Assembly: GCA_963837345.1 (NCBI GenBank)
Contig: CAWIMX010000001.1
Location: forward strand, 2,294,001-2,358,000
Reading direction: 5' to 3'
DNA from: CAWIMX01 sp963837345
GTDB taxonomy: Bacteria; Acidobacteriota; Vicinamibacteria; Vicinamibacterales; CAVVIG01
DNA length: 64,000 nt
The notes below the pieces were generated by a model. The model worked only from the letters and a program-made list of their open reading frames with translations, was not told where the DNA came from and made no database searches. Each line of letters starts with the position of its first letter. Positions within the stretch are counted from its first letter, which is position 1. Positions 17,493 to 25,797 of this stretch are shown here, one piece after another. Made by a program: the position numbers and the translations under genes.

Positions 17493-18362
17493 ATGGGTGC
17501 GGCGCTCGCGATTGGCCTCGCCAGCGGCCTGGCGTGGCTGTATGCCGATTCCGCCCGTGGGCTCGTGGTCCAGTGGATCACGAGCCCCGACGCGTCGTAC
17601 GGCGCGATCCTCGCGGGCGTTGCGCTCGTCGTGTTGTGGCGGCGGCGTCACGATCTGCGGCCGTCGCGCACCACCTGGATCGCCGGCGTCTGCGGTGGGC
17701 TCGTCACGGCCGCCGGGCTCGCGGCCTTCCTCGTGGGCCTGTTCGCCGCCGATCTGTTCACGACACGGGCATCGTTCCTCGTCGCGGCCGCCGGCCTGGT
17801 CTGGTTTCTATGCGGCACGCGCGCCGCGACGGCAGCCCTCGCCCCGGCGCTGTTCCTGCTGCTCGCCATTCCGCTTCCCGACATGATCGTCACGACGCTC
17901 ACCTCGTCCTTGCAGACGGTGGCGGCGCGGACGGCGGAGTCGACGCTGGCGCTCGGCGGGATCGCGGTTTATCGCGACGGCAACATCCTGCAGCTGCCGT
18001 CGACCACGCTGCAGATCGCTGAGGCCTGCAGCGGCCTCCGATCCGTCGTGTCACTCGCCTCGGTGGGCGTGCTGCTCGCGTGGGCGACCGATGGCCGGCC
18101 GGCGCGGCGGGCGATGCTCGTCGTGAGCACGGTCCCCATTGCCGTCGTCGCCAACGGCCTTCGCGTGGCGGCGACCGGCATGGCGTCGGAGAGCTGGGGC
18201 CCGGCCATGACGAGAGATCCGTGGCATTCGATTGCGGGCTGGCTGACGTTCGTGGCGTCACTTGCCGCCGTCTGGGGCATCCGTCGCGTGTTGCTGCGCG
18301 GCGCGCCGGCGGACGTGCGCCGGTCCGAGGCGTGTCTGACGCCCCAGGAGGCGCGCGCATGA
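17493..18362 (+). CDS. Exosortase (PEP-CTERM processing transpeptidase)
   Basis: A 289-residue polytopic membrane cysteine protease/transpeptidase. The catalytic triad is visible: Cys179 in EACSGLRS, Arg224 in ANGLRVAA and His245 in WHSIAGW. PLPDMIVTTLTSSLQ and NILQLPSTTLQIAEACSG are family-typical. It processes proteins with a PEP-CTERM tail, such as the products of 16695-17486 and 19924-20589. EpsI is not fused but encoded separately by the next gene, which overlaps the stop by four bases (ATGA). The subclass of exosortase is not assigned. Confidence 0.95.
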   Translation: MGAALAIGLASGLAWLYADSARGLVVQWITSPDASYGAILAGVALVVLWRRRHDLRPSRTTWIAGVCGGLVTAAGLAAFLVGLFAADLFTTRASFLVAAAGLVWFLCGTRAATAALAPALFLLLAIPLPDMIVTTLTSSLQTVAARTAESTLALGGIAVYRDGNILQLPSTTLQIAEACSGLRSVVSLASVGVLLAWATDGRPARRAMLVVSTVPIAVVANGLRVAATGMASESWGPAMTRDPWHSIAGWLTFVASLAAVWGIRRVLLRGAPADVRRSEACLTPQEARA

Positions 18363-18991
18363 GCACGCGCCGCCTCCTGATCGCGCTGACGCTCGTGACG
18401 GGCACGGCCGTCATGGCCGGCAGGGCGCGCGTCCCGGGGAGCGGCCGGCCGGCCGCCTTCGACATCCCGTACACGATAGCGGCCTGGGCGGGAGACGACG
18501 CCCGCCCGCTCGACGCAGCCACCGAGCAGGACCTGGGCGCAGACCTCATCCTGAATCGAACCTACGTCGCGCCCGGAGAAGGCGCCATCGGGCTCTATCT
18601 CGCATACTACGAGCAGCAGCGCCCCGGCGTCAGCATCCACTCGCCGCGGCATTGTCTGCCGGGCACCGGGTGGGACATTCTCTCCGACGCCACCATCCGC
18701 GTTCCCCTGATCGACGGATCGACGGGGCCGGTGCGCCGGCTCGTCGCGCAGAAGGCCACGGCTCAGGTGCTCGTCCTCTACTGGTACTCCATTCAGGGGC
18801 GGATGATCGCGAACGACGTCCTCAGCCGCTTCCAGCTGTTGAGCGATCGCCTCCGGTTCGGCCGCAACGACGGCGCACTCGTGCGGCTGGTCGTCCCGCT
18901 GACCGAAGGCGCTTCCCAGGCGGAGCGCCGCGGCGTCGCCTTCGTCAGGGCGGTGGCGCCCTACCTGTCCCGCGGGAGCGATCGGACGTGA
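18359..18991 (+). CDS. EpsI/DUF3485-family exosortase-associated protein
   Basis: A 210-residue exported protein found with exosortases in exopolysaccharide loci. Family features: N-terminal signal/anchor; DLGADLILNRTYVAPGEGA; LYLAYYEQQRPGVSIHSPRH-C-LPGTGW with a conserved cysteine; VLVLYWYSIQGRMIANDVLS. Biochemical role is not established in the family; it is thought to act with the exosortase at the membrane. It starts at the ATG overlapping the exosortase stop and ends overlapping the next GTG, so all are translationally coupled. Confidence 0.93.
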   Translation: MSTRRLLIALTLVTGTAVMAGRARVPGSGRPAAFDIPYTIAAWAGDDARPLDAATEQDLGADLILNRTYVAPGEGAIGLYLAYYEQQRPGVSIHSPRHCLPGTGWDILSDATIRVPLIDGSTGPVRRLVAQKATAQVLVLYWYSIQGRMIANDVLSRFQLLSDRLRFGRNDGALVRLVVPLTEGASQAERRGVAFVRAVAPYLSRGSDRT

Positions 18992-19896
18992 AGCGGCGCG
19001 CGCCGATCGTGGCCGCGATCGCCGCGCTCGCCGCATCGTGCGCGCGCGACCCGCAGGACCAGGCGCTGCGGTTCGCGGCGAGCGGCGACGCCTTCGCGGC
19101 TCGCGGTGAGGATGCGGCAGCCGTGCTCGAATACCGCAACGCCGTGAGAGCCTTGCCGGCGTGGAAAGAGGGGTACGACAAGCTCGGCGACGCCCTGGAT
19201 CGGCTCGGCCGCACCGCCGACGCCCGCCGCGCCTATGCCGAGGCCCTCACCATCGTCGACGGGAAAGCGCTGCCGAAGGACGAAGCGGGCCTTCGGGCCA
19301 TCGTGGACCGCCGACCGAATCTCGCGCCCGCGCGAATCGCCCTCGCCGAAGTGCTGCTGGAGCGCGAGGACATGGCAGGCGCCGAAGACCAGCTGCGCGC
19401 GGCCACGGCGGCCGAGCCCGGGAACGAGCTGGCGAACAGAGGGCTCGCGGCCCTGTACCTCTCGGCCGGCCGGACAGACGAGGCGGAACGGTGCCTGACG
19501 ATTGCCGCCGCACAGGAGCCGCAGCGGTATCGGTCGCGGCTCGCGCTGGCCGATTTCCTGCTGGCCGAGCGTCGGTACGTCGACGCCCGAGTGTGGCTTC
19601 AACAGGCGGCGGGCGACCGTCGACTCGACCAGCCCGTCAAGCTTCGGCTGGCGGCCATCGACTACGAAGAGGGCCGCACGAGCGCGGCCGAGGAGGCGGT
19701 CGCCGCGGTGCTCGAGACGACGCCGAGCGCGGTCGGCCTGACGCTTCAGGCCCAATTCCGTTTTCGCGACGGAAATCTGCCGGATGCGCTCGCCTCCGCG
19801 CGCCAGGCGCTCGATCTCGATCCGCAGCTCGCCGCCGCGCAGGATCTCGTCTACGAGATTCGCCGGCTGCGACCCTGGGGCGACCCCTCGCCTTGA
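18988..19896 (+). CDS. TPR-repeat lipoprotein of the exosortase operon
   Basis: A 302-residue lipoprotein: GTG 18988 (overlapping the EpsI stop) gives a short signal with a lipobox ending at C18 (ALAASC). Several tetratricopeptide repeats follow through most of the protein, e.g. DAAAVLEYRNAVRALPAWKE, YDKLGDALDRLGRTADARRA, NRGLAALYLSAGRTDEAERC and ALASARQALDLDPQLAAAQD. TPR lipoproteins of this type recur in PEP-CTERM/exopolysaccharide clusters and probably scaffold the secretion machinery in the periplasm. No catalytic residues expected. Confidence 0.9.
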   Translation: MKRRAPIVAAIAALAASCARDPQDQALRFAASGDAFAARGEDAAAVLEYRNAVRALPAWKEGYDKLGDALDRLGRTADARRAYAEALTIVDGKALPKDEAGLRAIVDRRPNLAPARIALAEVLLEREDMAGAEDQLRAATAAEPGNELANRGLAALYLSAGRTDEAERCLTIAAAQEPQRYRSRLALADFLLAERRYVDARVWLQQAAGDRRLDQPVKLRLAAIDYEEGRTSAAEEAVAAVLETTPSAVGLTLQAQFRFRDGNLPDALASARQALDLDPQLAAAQDLVYEIRRLRPWGDPSP

Positions 19897-19923
19897 TCGC
19901 GGCGTCGGGTCCGCGCGGTCGGT

Positions 19924-20589
19924 CTACGAGCGGCGAAAACGGACGCCCCAGCGGCCGCCGAGAACGGTGAAGAGGCCCAGAAGCATCAGCGCCACCGTGG
20001 CCGGCTCCGGCACGGCGGTCGTCGCATACCGTGCGTTGTCCATCGCGTAGGCGCCCCCGGACACCGCGCCACTGATGGTGATCGGGATCGGGTACTCAAT
20101 GGGCCCGGTCGCCACGAATCCCCAGAAACCAGAATACGAACCGCCGGGAGCGCTGAGCGTGACAACGTCTCCCGTGCCGTCCGCCATCCCGACGTACAGC
20201 CCCAGGCCCGCAAAGGACGCGGCGTCGGTCCAGTCGGCGCCGAACCCGACGATGTCGGGGGAGAAACGGAACATCGCGGAATCTTCCGATCCGCCCCATC
20301 CGGGGCCGCGCTGCACGATGTCGGAGAACGCCCCGTCGTCAATCGAGGCGTACCGCGTCCCGCGAATACTGACGCCGTCGGTTTCGAGGCCGTCGACGTT
20401 CGACCAGATTCCGGGCGGCGCCAAGGTGACGACGGCGCTGCTGAAGTCTTCGCATGAGCTGGCGCCCACCGCAGCCTCCCAGATCGCCAGATCGGTGTAG
20501 ACCGTGACGGGAGCGGCGTCGAGCCGCGTGGCGGTGCAGAGCAGCGCGGCGACAGCGACCGTTCGAACGTAGGCGGTTGGGCTTGACAC
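19924..20589 (-). CDS. PEP-CTERM sorted secreted protein
   Basis: About 221 residues. The GTG at 20589 is chosen because GGAGG lies six bases upstream and it gives a clean signal peptide; an earlier in-frame GTG at 20631 is possible. The body is a beta-rich, Gly/Ser/Asp-rich domain (CEDFSSAVVTLAPPG, FGADWTDAASFAGLGLYV), typical of PEP-CTERM proteins of unknown function. The C-terminus reads VPEPATVALMLLGLFTVLGG then RRS: PEP motif, membrane helix, basic tail. It faces the exosortase operon and is a second candidate substrate. Confidence 0.88.
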   Translation of the reverse strand: MSSPTAYVRTVAVAALLCTATRLDAAPVTVYTDLAIWEAAVGASSCEDFSSAVVTLAPPGIWSNVDGLETDGVSIRGTRYASIDDGAFSDIVQRGPGWGGSEDSAMFRFSPDIVGFGADWTDAASFAGLGLYVGMADGTGDVVTLSAPGGSYSGFWGFVATGPIEYPIPITISGAVSGGAYAMDNARYATTAVPEPATVALMLLGLFTVLGGRWGVRFRRS

Positions 20590-20757
20590 GTCTGGCCTCC
20601 GCCTGCCTCCGAGGCAATCCGTGAGCCGCACGAGCCGTTGACATCTGGAACGGTTTTGACCGCAAGAGCGACGTTCGCTGCCGGCGAGACCTCTGCGGCT
20701 GCGACCAAAGTCATCGAAACCGCCGATATGGCGTTTGCACGAAAACGCGGCCGGCGG

Positions 20758-21213
20758 TTACGCGGTTCGATGGGCGGTCCGGCGCCTCCGGGCCGGCGTG
20801 GCCGGGCCCGGCGTGGCGCGAAGCTGCTGCACCTGGTGCCTCGCCATCAGCCGCCGCAGGGCCCGGACCAGGTCGCGCGGAAGGCAGGGCTTCGCCAGGA
20901 ACATGTCGCACCCGGCCGCTTCCGCGCGTTCACGGTCGGCTTGACCGGCGCACGCGGTGAGCACGATGACGGGCTTGTCGCGCGTCCGGGGATCGGCGCG
21001 GAGCCGGCGCACCAGCTCGATGCCGTCGAATGATCCGATCACCCGGATGCCGGTGACGATGGCATCGGCGTCCACCGCTCTGACCAGTCCATCGTCGGAC
21101 GAGTCCGCCAGCACGCACGTCAGGCCGTCCTGCAATCCGAGGTAGCCCGCGTACATGCTGCGGCTGTCCTCGTGCGACTCGACGAGCAGGATTGACGCGC
21201 GGTCGGACGGCAC
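20758..21213 (-). CDS. Stand-alone receiver-domain protein lacking the phospho-acceptor aspartate
   Basis: A 151-residue CheY-like protein starting at GTG 21213 (AAGGAAG upstream). The receiver fold is clear: ILLVESHEDSRSMYAGYL, the switch Thr in VIVLTACAG and the conserved Lys in MFLAKPC. The acceptor position reads AIVTGIRVIGSFDGIEL, where close family sequences have TDIR; the aspartate is replaced by glycine (codon at 21049-21051). The acidic pocket is also altered (VESHED). It is therefore probably a phosphorylation-independent pseudo-receiver. The C-terminal 35 residues are basic and disordered. No histidine kinase is adjacent. Confidence 0.85.
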   Translation of the reverse strand: MPSDRASILLVESHEDSRSMYAGYLGLQDGLTCVLADSSDDGLVRAVDADAIVTGIRVIGSFDGIELVRRLRADPRTRDKPVIVLTACAGQADRERAEAAGCDMFLAKPCLPRDLVRALRRLMARHQVQQLRATPGPATPARRRRTAHRTA

Positions 21214-21356
21214 TACAACTTCCTTCGAAGCGATCGCCTGCTGCTATGGTCAGCGCCTATTCTATCCGCGATCTTCCGCTCGGCGCGGTGGTTGCAAGAC
21301 AATTCACGGCTGTTTCACACCCGGTCACAACTCGAGACGATCGAACGTGCCAGCGC

Positions 21357-22535
21357 TCAGGGCGCCGCCGACGGAGGGCCGAGGCCCGTGTAGGTGAACT
21401 TCTGGACGCGCTTCCCCTCGTACGTTTCGGTGATGAAGAGGTCGCCCGTCGAATTCACGGCGAGATTGTGGGCACCGTAGAACTGTCCCGCCCAATGGCC
21501 GGCGCCGCCGAACGTGCTCACCACTTCGAGGGTCTGCCGGTCGAGCACGTAGACCAGCTGGTTCGTCCCGTCGTTGATGAACAGGAACGACTGCTGCGGA
21601 TCCGTTGAGAAGCCGAGATCCCAGACCGAGCCGCTGCCGAAGGTGTCCTTGGCAATCACGACCTCCCGCACGAAGGTGCCGTCCTTCCGGAAGATCTGCA
21701 GCCGATCGTTCGTGCGGTCGCAGACGTACACGAGACCGTCGCGCGAGATCCGCACGGCGTGCACGATCCGGAACTGCGGCGCGGGCGGCCCGGTCGGGTC
21801 GTACTGGCTCGGCCGGTCCTCGTGCTGCACGGCCCCGCTGAAGGGCCCAGGCAGCTTCTCGCCCGCGCGCGTGAACCACCCATCGTCGGGGCGGTTGCCG
21901 TACGCGCCCCAGTGCCGTTTGTAGGCGCCGGTCGTGGCGTCGAACACGATCACGCGGTGGTTCACGTAGCCGTCGGCCACGTACAGCTCGTTGGCCGCGC
22001 TGTCCATCGTCATGCTGGCCGGCGCGCCGAGATTGTCGGTGTCGTTGCTGCCCGTTCCCTGTCCCTGATGGCCGATCTGCATCAGGAATTTCCCGTCGAG
22101 CGTGAACTTCAGGATCTGCGCATCCTGGTCGCCGCCTCCGCCGAGCCACACGTGGTCCTGATCGTCGACATAGATGCCGTGTTCGAGTTGGGGCCACTCG
22201 TACCCGGCGCCGGGGCCCCCCCACGACGACACCAGGGCGCCGGCGGCATCGAATTCGAGCACGGGCGGCGCCGCCTTCCAGATGGCGCGTGTTTCGTTCG
22301 GCTGGAGGGTGGAGGGGCGGTGGACGATCCAGACGTGATCGCGCGCATCGACGGCCACCCCGGCGACGGCTCCGACGATCCAGTGGTTGGGCAACGGCTT
22401 CGGCCAGGAGGGATCGACGCGGAACGTCGGGACGGGCCGGCCGGCGGCTGGCGCCGGCGCGGACGAGCAGGCCGGAAGCGTCGAGAGGAGCGCCCCGACC
22501 ACGACGACCGTGGCCCGCCTCACTCGGATGCGCAC
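21357..22535 (-). CDS. NHL-repeat beta-propeller lipoprotein
   Basis: About 392 residues from GTG 22535, giving a lipoprotein signal (VVVVGALLSTLPAC). Repeated blades follow: GVAVDARDHVWIVHRPS, HGIYVDDQDHVWLGGGGDQD, ASMTMDSAANELYVADGYVN, HAVRISRDGLVYVCDRTNDR and HNLAVNSTGDLFITETYEG. These are NHL repeats of a six-bladed propeller, similar to the peptidyl-alpha-hydroxyglycine lyase-like family common in Acidobacteriota. Catalysis is uncertain; a binding or scaffold role is equally possible. Located on the outer surface or in the periplasm. Confidence 0.85.
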   Translation of the reverse strand: MRIRVRRATVVVVGALLSTLPACSSAPAPAAGRPVPTFRVDPSWPKPLPNHWIVGAVAGVAVDARDHVWIVHRPSTLQPNETRAIWKAAPPVLEFDAAGALVSSWGGPGAGYEWPQLEHGIYVDDQDHVWLGGGGDQDAQILKFTLDGKFLMQIGHQGQGTGSNDTDNLGAPASMTMDSAANELYVADGYVNHRVIVFDATTGAYKRHWGAYGNRPDDGWFTRAGEKLPGPFSGAVQHEDRPSQYDPTGPPAPQFRIVHAVRISRDGLVYVCDRTNDRLQIFRKDGTFVREVVIAKDTFGSGSVWDLGFSTDPQQSFLFINDGTNQLVYVLDRQTLEVVSTFGGAGHWAGQFYGAHNLAVNSTGDLFITETYEGKRVQKFTYTGLGPPSAAP

Positions 22536-22714
22536 GGGGTGGCTGGCCTCATTCCCGTGCGCGATCGTAGGCAGAGTCGGCCCGGGATGCAAGACCGCTC
22601 AGGCCGTCGAGACGGCCGTGGGAGACGGCCTCTGTTCGAGGCAGGTCACCGACGGTGCCGCTCGAGCGACAAGTCTTGCCCCTCGCAGAGGCGGACCGAT
22701 AGACTGCGAGTGGC

Positions 22715-22978
22715 ATGCCTCTCGTGGATCCCGAGGTGTTCGGGGACAAGGAGTTGACGAAGGTATTCCTCGCCCCGACGATTGCCGAAGCCCGACGAGC
22801 CGAAGCGGTGCTGAGCGAGCGGGGCATCGACTACATCGTCAAGCCGGAGGCCTACGGACGCACGCTCTTCGGCTCCCCGCGCGTGGGGGCCGTCTTCTAC
22901 GTGCAGGTCAGCCAGGCAGAGTATTGCGGCGCGCAGCTCGTCGCCGCGGGTCTCGGATGGGGCGTGCTGGTCGACTGA
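22715..22978 (+). CDS. Small DUF2007-like protein
   Basis: An 87-residue protein whose pattern KVFLAPTIAEARRAEAVLSE followed by GIDYIVKPEAYG and AVFYVQVSQAEYCGAQLVAA matches the small DUF2007 (putative signal-transducing) fold: one helix choosing between two strands, then a C-terminal helix. There is no membrane segment. No strong ribosome-binding site is visible; the coding pattern and conserved layout support it. Function unknown. Confidence 0.65.
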   Translation: MPLVDPEVFGDKELTKVFLAPTIAEARRAEAVLSERGIDYIVKPEAYGRTLFGSPRVGAVFYVQVSQAEYCGAQLVAAGLGWGVLVD

Positions 22979-23002
22979 ACTCCGCTCGTCCGGATGGAAT
23001 GC

Positions 23003-23032
23003 TGGTGAGCCAAACGTTCGCGAGTTGGAACC
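23003..23032 (+). repeat. Left copy of imperfect island repeat (TGGTGAGCC ... CGAGTTGGAACC)
   Basis: TGGTGAGCC (23003-23011) equals the last bases of the tRNA-Lys gene read from the other strand. CGAGTTGGAACC follows at 23021-23032. The same two blocks recur at 24218-24245, and weaker similarity extends about 45 bases further, encoding SQTFASWNRIASWLKRIDAL versus SRNFTSWNQLDASLQQVDVL. It looks like an old duplication at the left margin of the integrated region. Confidence 0.5.
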
Positions 23033-23086
23033 GGATCGCATCCTGGCTGAAACGGATTGACGCGCTTCGAGGTGCGGCCTCAAACC

Positions 23087-23767
23087 TCACGTGTTCGCGG
23101 ACGCCGAGGCCAGCTCGCGTCCGTCAGTTCCGGACCGCGCGATCAGCCACGCTGCGTGGGTGCTTCCGCACAACACCACAATATTTCCGATCTGGCTGAG
23201 GACCACGCGCGCCGTAAGAATCTCTGCCAGCACAAAGAGCACACCGATGCCGATCAGTGCGACCGGCCATCGTAATTCCTTGGAACCACGCAGGAGCGGG
23301 ATCGCAAACATGATCGTGCCGATGAAAAACGCGAGGACCGCGGGCCCCACGGCGGCTGCAACGGGACCCATGAACAGGTTGGTCCAGAGGGAAATCGGAG
23401 CGCCGCTCCCAACACCATCAAGTACGAGCCGGCTTGCCAGCATTTCACCGGTGACGATCGAGGCGAATCCAGCGGTGCCGATCATGATGAGAATGCGCGC
23501 GGCGTAGCCAACGACCGGTTGCAGGATCGCGGTCAGAGCGGTCAGTCTGAGCAGTCCTGGAATGAAGAGCAGCATGCCGCAGAAGATCAGCAGGTGCGCC
23601 GCGTACCAGCGCGATGCGTGTTCGGCCACGATCGCGATCTGGTCCACGGGCGACACTCGCTCTTCTGGATGCAGGAGGTCGCCAATGCTCATCAAGAGCG
23701 GCCCTACCACGAGGCTCACGGACGTTATCACTCCTTCGGTCCTTCGAGCTGCGTCAAGAGCGGTCAT
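23087..23767 (-). CDS. Six-helix membrane protein of unknown function
   Basis: A 226-residue protein with about six hydrophobic helices (VVGPLLMSIGDLLHP; HLLIFCGMLLFIPGLLRL; YAARILIMIGTAGFASIV; NLFMGPVAAAVGPAVLAFFI; ALIGIGVLFVLAEILTARVV; IGNIVVLCGSTHAAWLI). I do not recognise the family with confidence; the layout recalls DUF4386-type proteins. Codon use is visibly less GC-rich than the neighbours, and it lies in the remnant island beside an IS3 fragment. Horizontal acquisition is likely. Confidence 0.7.
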   Translation of the reverse strand: MTALDAARRTEGVITSVSLVVGPLLMSIGDLLHPEERVSPVDQIAIVAEHASRWYAAHLLIFCGMLLFIPGLLRLTALTAILQPVVGYAARILIMIGTAGFASIVTGEMLASRLVLDGVGSGAPISLWTNLFMGPVAAAVGPAVLAFFIGTIMFAIPLLRGSKELRWPVALIGIGVLFVLAEILTARVVLSQIGNIVVLCGSTHAAWLIARSGTDGRELASASANT

Positions 23768-23834
23768 GCCGGCCTCCCTTCACTTGATTCCTGCGCAACG
23801 ATAGCCGGAGTTGAGGACGGTATTGCATACGTCT

Positions 23835-24137
23835 TCATGCAAAGAACGACGTCCCCCCGTCTTGAGTCGCACGGGGATGTAGAGCCCGGCGGTGACTGTA
23901 CTCGGTTTCGTCAGCAGCTGTCTGGCTTAGAGTGCACTCGTCACGCAACCGGCCGTTGAAGGATTCGATGTGCGCGTTCTGCGTCGGCTTGCCCGGCTCG
24001 ATCAGGCGCAGGGCCAAGCCGCGATCACGCGCCCACGTCACCATGGCGCGCCCGCAGAACTCGAGCGCGTTGTCCGGAGCGCAGCCCTTGGGGCAAGCCG
24101 CGCTCGACAGTCGCCGTTCGATTACCGGAGCCGACAC
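23835..24137 (-). pseudogene. IS3-family transposase (integrase core) fragment
   Basis: Remnant of an IS3-type orfB. About 60 residues match the DDE integrase core: DNALEFCGRAMVTWARDRGL (normally DNGPEF) followed by LIEPGKPTQNAHIESFNGRL and RDEC, including the second Asp and the catalytic Glu of DDE. Upstream residues (APVIERRLSSAACPKGCA) and downstream residues (TLSQTAADETEYSHRRALHP) do not fit, so both ends are lost or frameshifted. No terminal inverted repeats are visible. Not expected to be active. Confidence 0.8.
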
Positions 24138-24591
24138 ACCCGGCGATCGCCTGGGGAGCCCGGAGGGAGGTGGAAGCGACCGACGTTGAGAACGGCTGGC
24201 GAGGAAGCGTTTAGGTGGTGAGCCGGAATTTCACGAGTTGGAACCAGCTCGACGCGTCGTTGCAGCAGGTTGACGTGCTCAGACGGGCGGCATCAACGCT
24301 TGGCAAGAGTTCGGAGCGGCGTACGTGTGCCCAATCTGCGACAGAGCGTTCGACCTGCCCCCAATAATCCGCTCGTGATCCGGTCGAATCAATCGCAAGA
24401 CATCCCCGAATTCGACGCCGCTTCTGACGATCGAGACGTCGCGCGGGGAGAGGTCTCGGTTCGGCGCGCGGCCGAACTGGCCCGCGTCCCAATGCCTATT
24501 GCAATCGTCCGACACGCTGGTCAGAATCGCTGCCGACAGGGGGTTCAGGGTCCTCATCCGTCCTATCATCAGACAAAGGAGGAGAGTCGCA
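24138..24591. other. Non-coding remnant stretch of the island
   Basis: 454 bases without a convincing intact gene. It contains the 13-base tRNA-Lys end copy (24214-24226) and the second copy of the imperfect 70-base repeat (to about 24295). Beyond that the forward frame from 24499 leads into the next gene without a clear start. The real start, ATG 24592, has its own Shine-Dalgarno sequence. Base composition is less GC-rich than the flanks. Confidence 0.5.
24214..24226. repeat. Candidate distal attachment site (copy of tRNA-Lys 3' end)
   Basis: GGTGGTGAGCCGG is identical to 26162-26174, which is the 3' acceptor end of the tRNA-Lys gene plus two flanking bases. A tyrosine-recombinase remnant lies just inside the tRNA-side copy. 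The two copies bound about 1.95 kb containing the fumarylacetoacetase-like gene and the recombinase remnant, the layout left by site-specific integration at a tRNA 3' end. Confidence 0.55.
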
Positions 24592-25722
24592 ATGACATCA
24601 AGAAGAAGGTCGCTCACAGTTTCCTTTGCGATTCTATCGCTGGCGACTGTAGCCCTTGTGGGGTGCGGTTCGCCGGCGCCTCCGACCGGCTCCGAGAGTG
24701 CCGGCACCCCGACGGCCGCAAGGGCCCAGGGAAGCAACCCGACGACCGCAGGGGCCGAGGGAAGCAAGGGGTACGGGAAAATCAACCTGGTGATCTTCAA
24801 CGAGGGCAGGCCTGGCCTGCTGACCGAGCGCGGCGTCGTCGACGTCAGCGCCCTGACGCGGCCCCTCGGCGGGCACGACGCCATGCAGGTGCTGATCATG
24901 CGCTACGACGAGCTCAAGCCGGAGCTGGCGCGCCTGGCTGCCGAGGGCGCCGCGCAGCCGCTGTCGGCCGTGACGCTCAAGGCGCCGGTGCCACGCGCGA
25001 AGGTGCTGGCCATGGGCGGCAACTACCGTGAGTTCGGTGCACGCAAGCCCGAGCCGATGTGGGGCTTCCTCAAGTCCACGGACGCCCTCCTCGGCTCCGG
25101 CGGCACCGTCGTCCTGCCGGAGGTCGATGCCAACATTTTCCACCACGAGGCCGAGCTGGTGGTCGTTTTCGGCCGCGCCGGCCGCAACATCCCCCAGGCG
25201 CAGGCGCTTGACTACGTCTTCGGCTACACCGCCGGCATTGACGTCTCCGCCCGCATGCCCCCCAGCGGCGCCGGCGGCGGCGGCCGCGACATCACGAAGA
25301 TGCTGCTCTCGGGCAGCAAGTCTCACAACGGCTTCGCGGTGCTCGGCCCCGCCATCGTCCCCAAAGACGAGGTCGGCGACGCGCAGGCGCTCGACATCAA
25401 GCTCTGGGTGAACGGCGAGCTGCGCCCGAACTACAGCACCAGCGACGCGGCGCACTCGATCGCCGAATCGATTGCCTGGGCCACGGCGATCACGCCGGTG
25501 GAGCCGGGCGACGTGCTCTACATGGGCACCAACCACCAGGGCCTGGGCTCGATGCAGGACGGCGACCACATCGAGATGGAGATCAGCCGCATCGGCCGCC
25601 TGACCATCAACGTCACGGACCCGTTGAAGCGCCGCTGGCCGCGCGGCGTCGACGAGGCCACGGCCACGGACGTGCGCAACGGCACGGGCGGCCCCGGCCA
25701 GAAGTCTAGGCCGTTGCCGTAG
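24592..25722 (+). CDS. Fumarylacetoacetate hydrolase-family protein with lipoprotein signal
   Basis: 376 residues from ATG 24592 (AAAGGAGGAGA just upstream). The N-terminus (FAILSLATVALVGC) is a lipoprotein signal with the lipid-modified Cys at 25. Residues about 39-58 are a tandem duplication, PTAARAQGSN then PTTAGAEGSK. A FAH domain follows: VLAMGGNYREFGA, metal-ligand HHEAELVVVFG, GYTAGIDVSARM, PVEPGDVLYMGTNHQGLGSM. FAH enzymes hydrolyse C-C bonds of diketo acids or isomerise related compounds, normally in the cytoplasm, so lipidated export is unusual. It sits between the candidate att copies, suggesting it is island cargo. Confidence 0.85.
   Translation: MTSRRRSLTVSFAILSLATVALVGCGSPAPPTGSESAGTPTAARAQGSNPTTAGAEGSKGYGKINLVIFNEGRPGLLTERGVVDVSALTRPLGGHDAMQVLIMRYDELKPELARLAAEGAAQPLSAVTLKAPVPRAKVLAMGGNYREFGARKPEPMWGFLKSTDALLGSGGTVVLPEVDANIFHHEAELVVVFGRAGRNIPQAQALDYVFGYTAGIDVSARMPPSGAGGGGRDITKMLLSGSKSHNGFAVLGPAIVPKDEVGDAQALDIKLWVNGELRPNYSTSDAAHSIAESIAWATAITPVEPGDVLYMGTNHQGLGSMQDGDHIEMEISRIGRLTINVTDPLKRRWPRGVDEATATDVRNGTGGPGQKSRPLP
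24709..24768 (+). repeat. Tandem 30-base duplication inside the FAH-lipoprotein gene
   Basis: Two adjacent 30-base units (24709-24738 and 24739-24768), with a handful of substitutions, encode PTAARAQGSN and PTTAGAEGSK. They form the linker between the lipidated cysteine and the enzyme domain. The in-frame 10-codon unit suggests linker-length variation by slippage. Confidence 0.7.
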
Positions 25723-25797
25723 AGAGGGCCATAACTCTAGGTTCACCTCACTACTACGAGCCTCGCCTGGCCGGGATCCTGTCTTGGATACCTGAAG

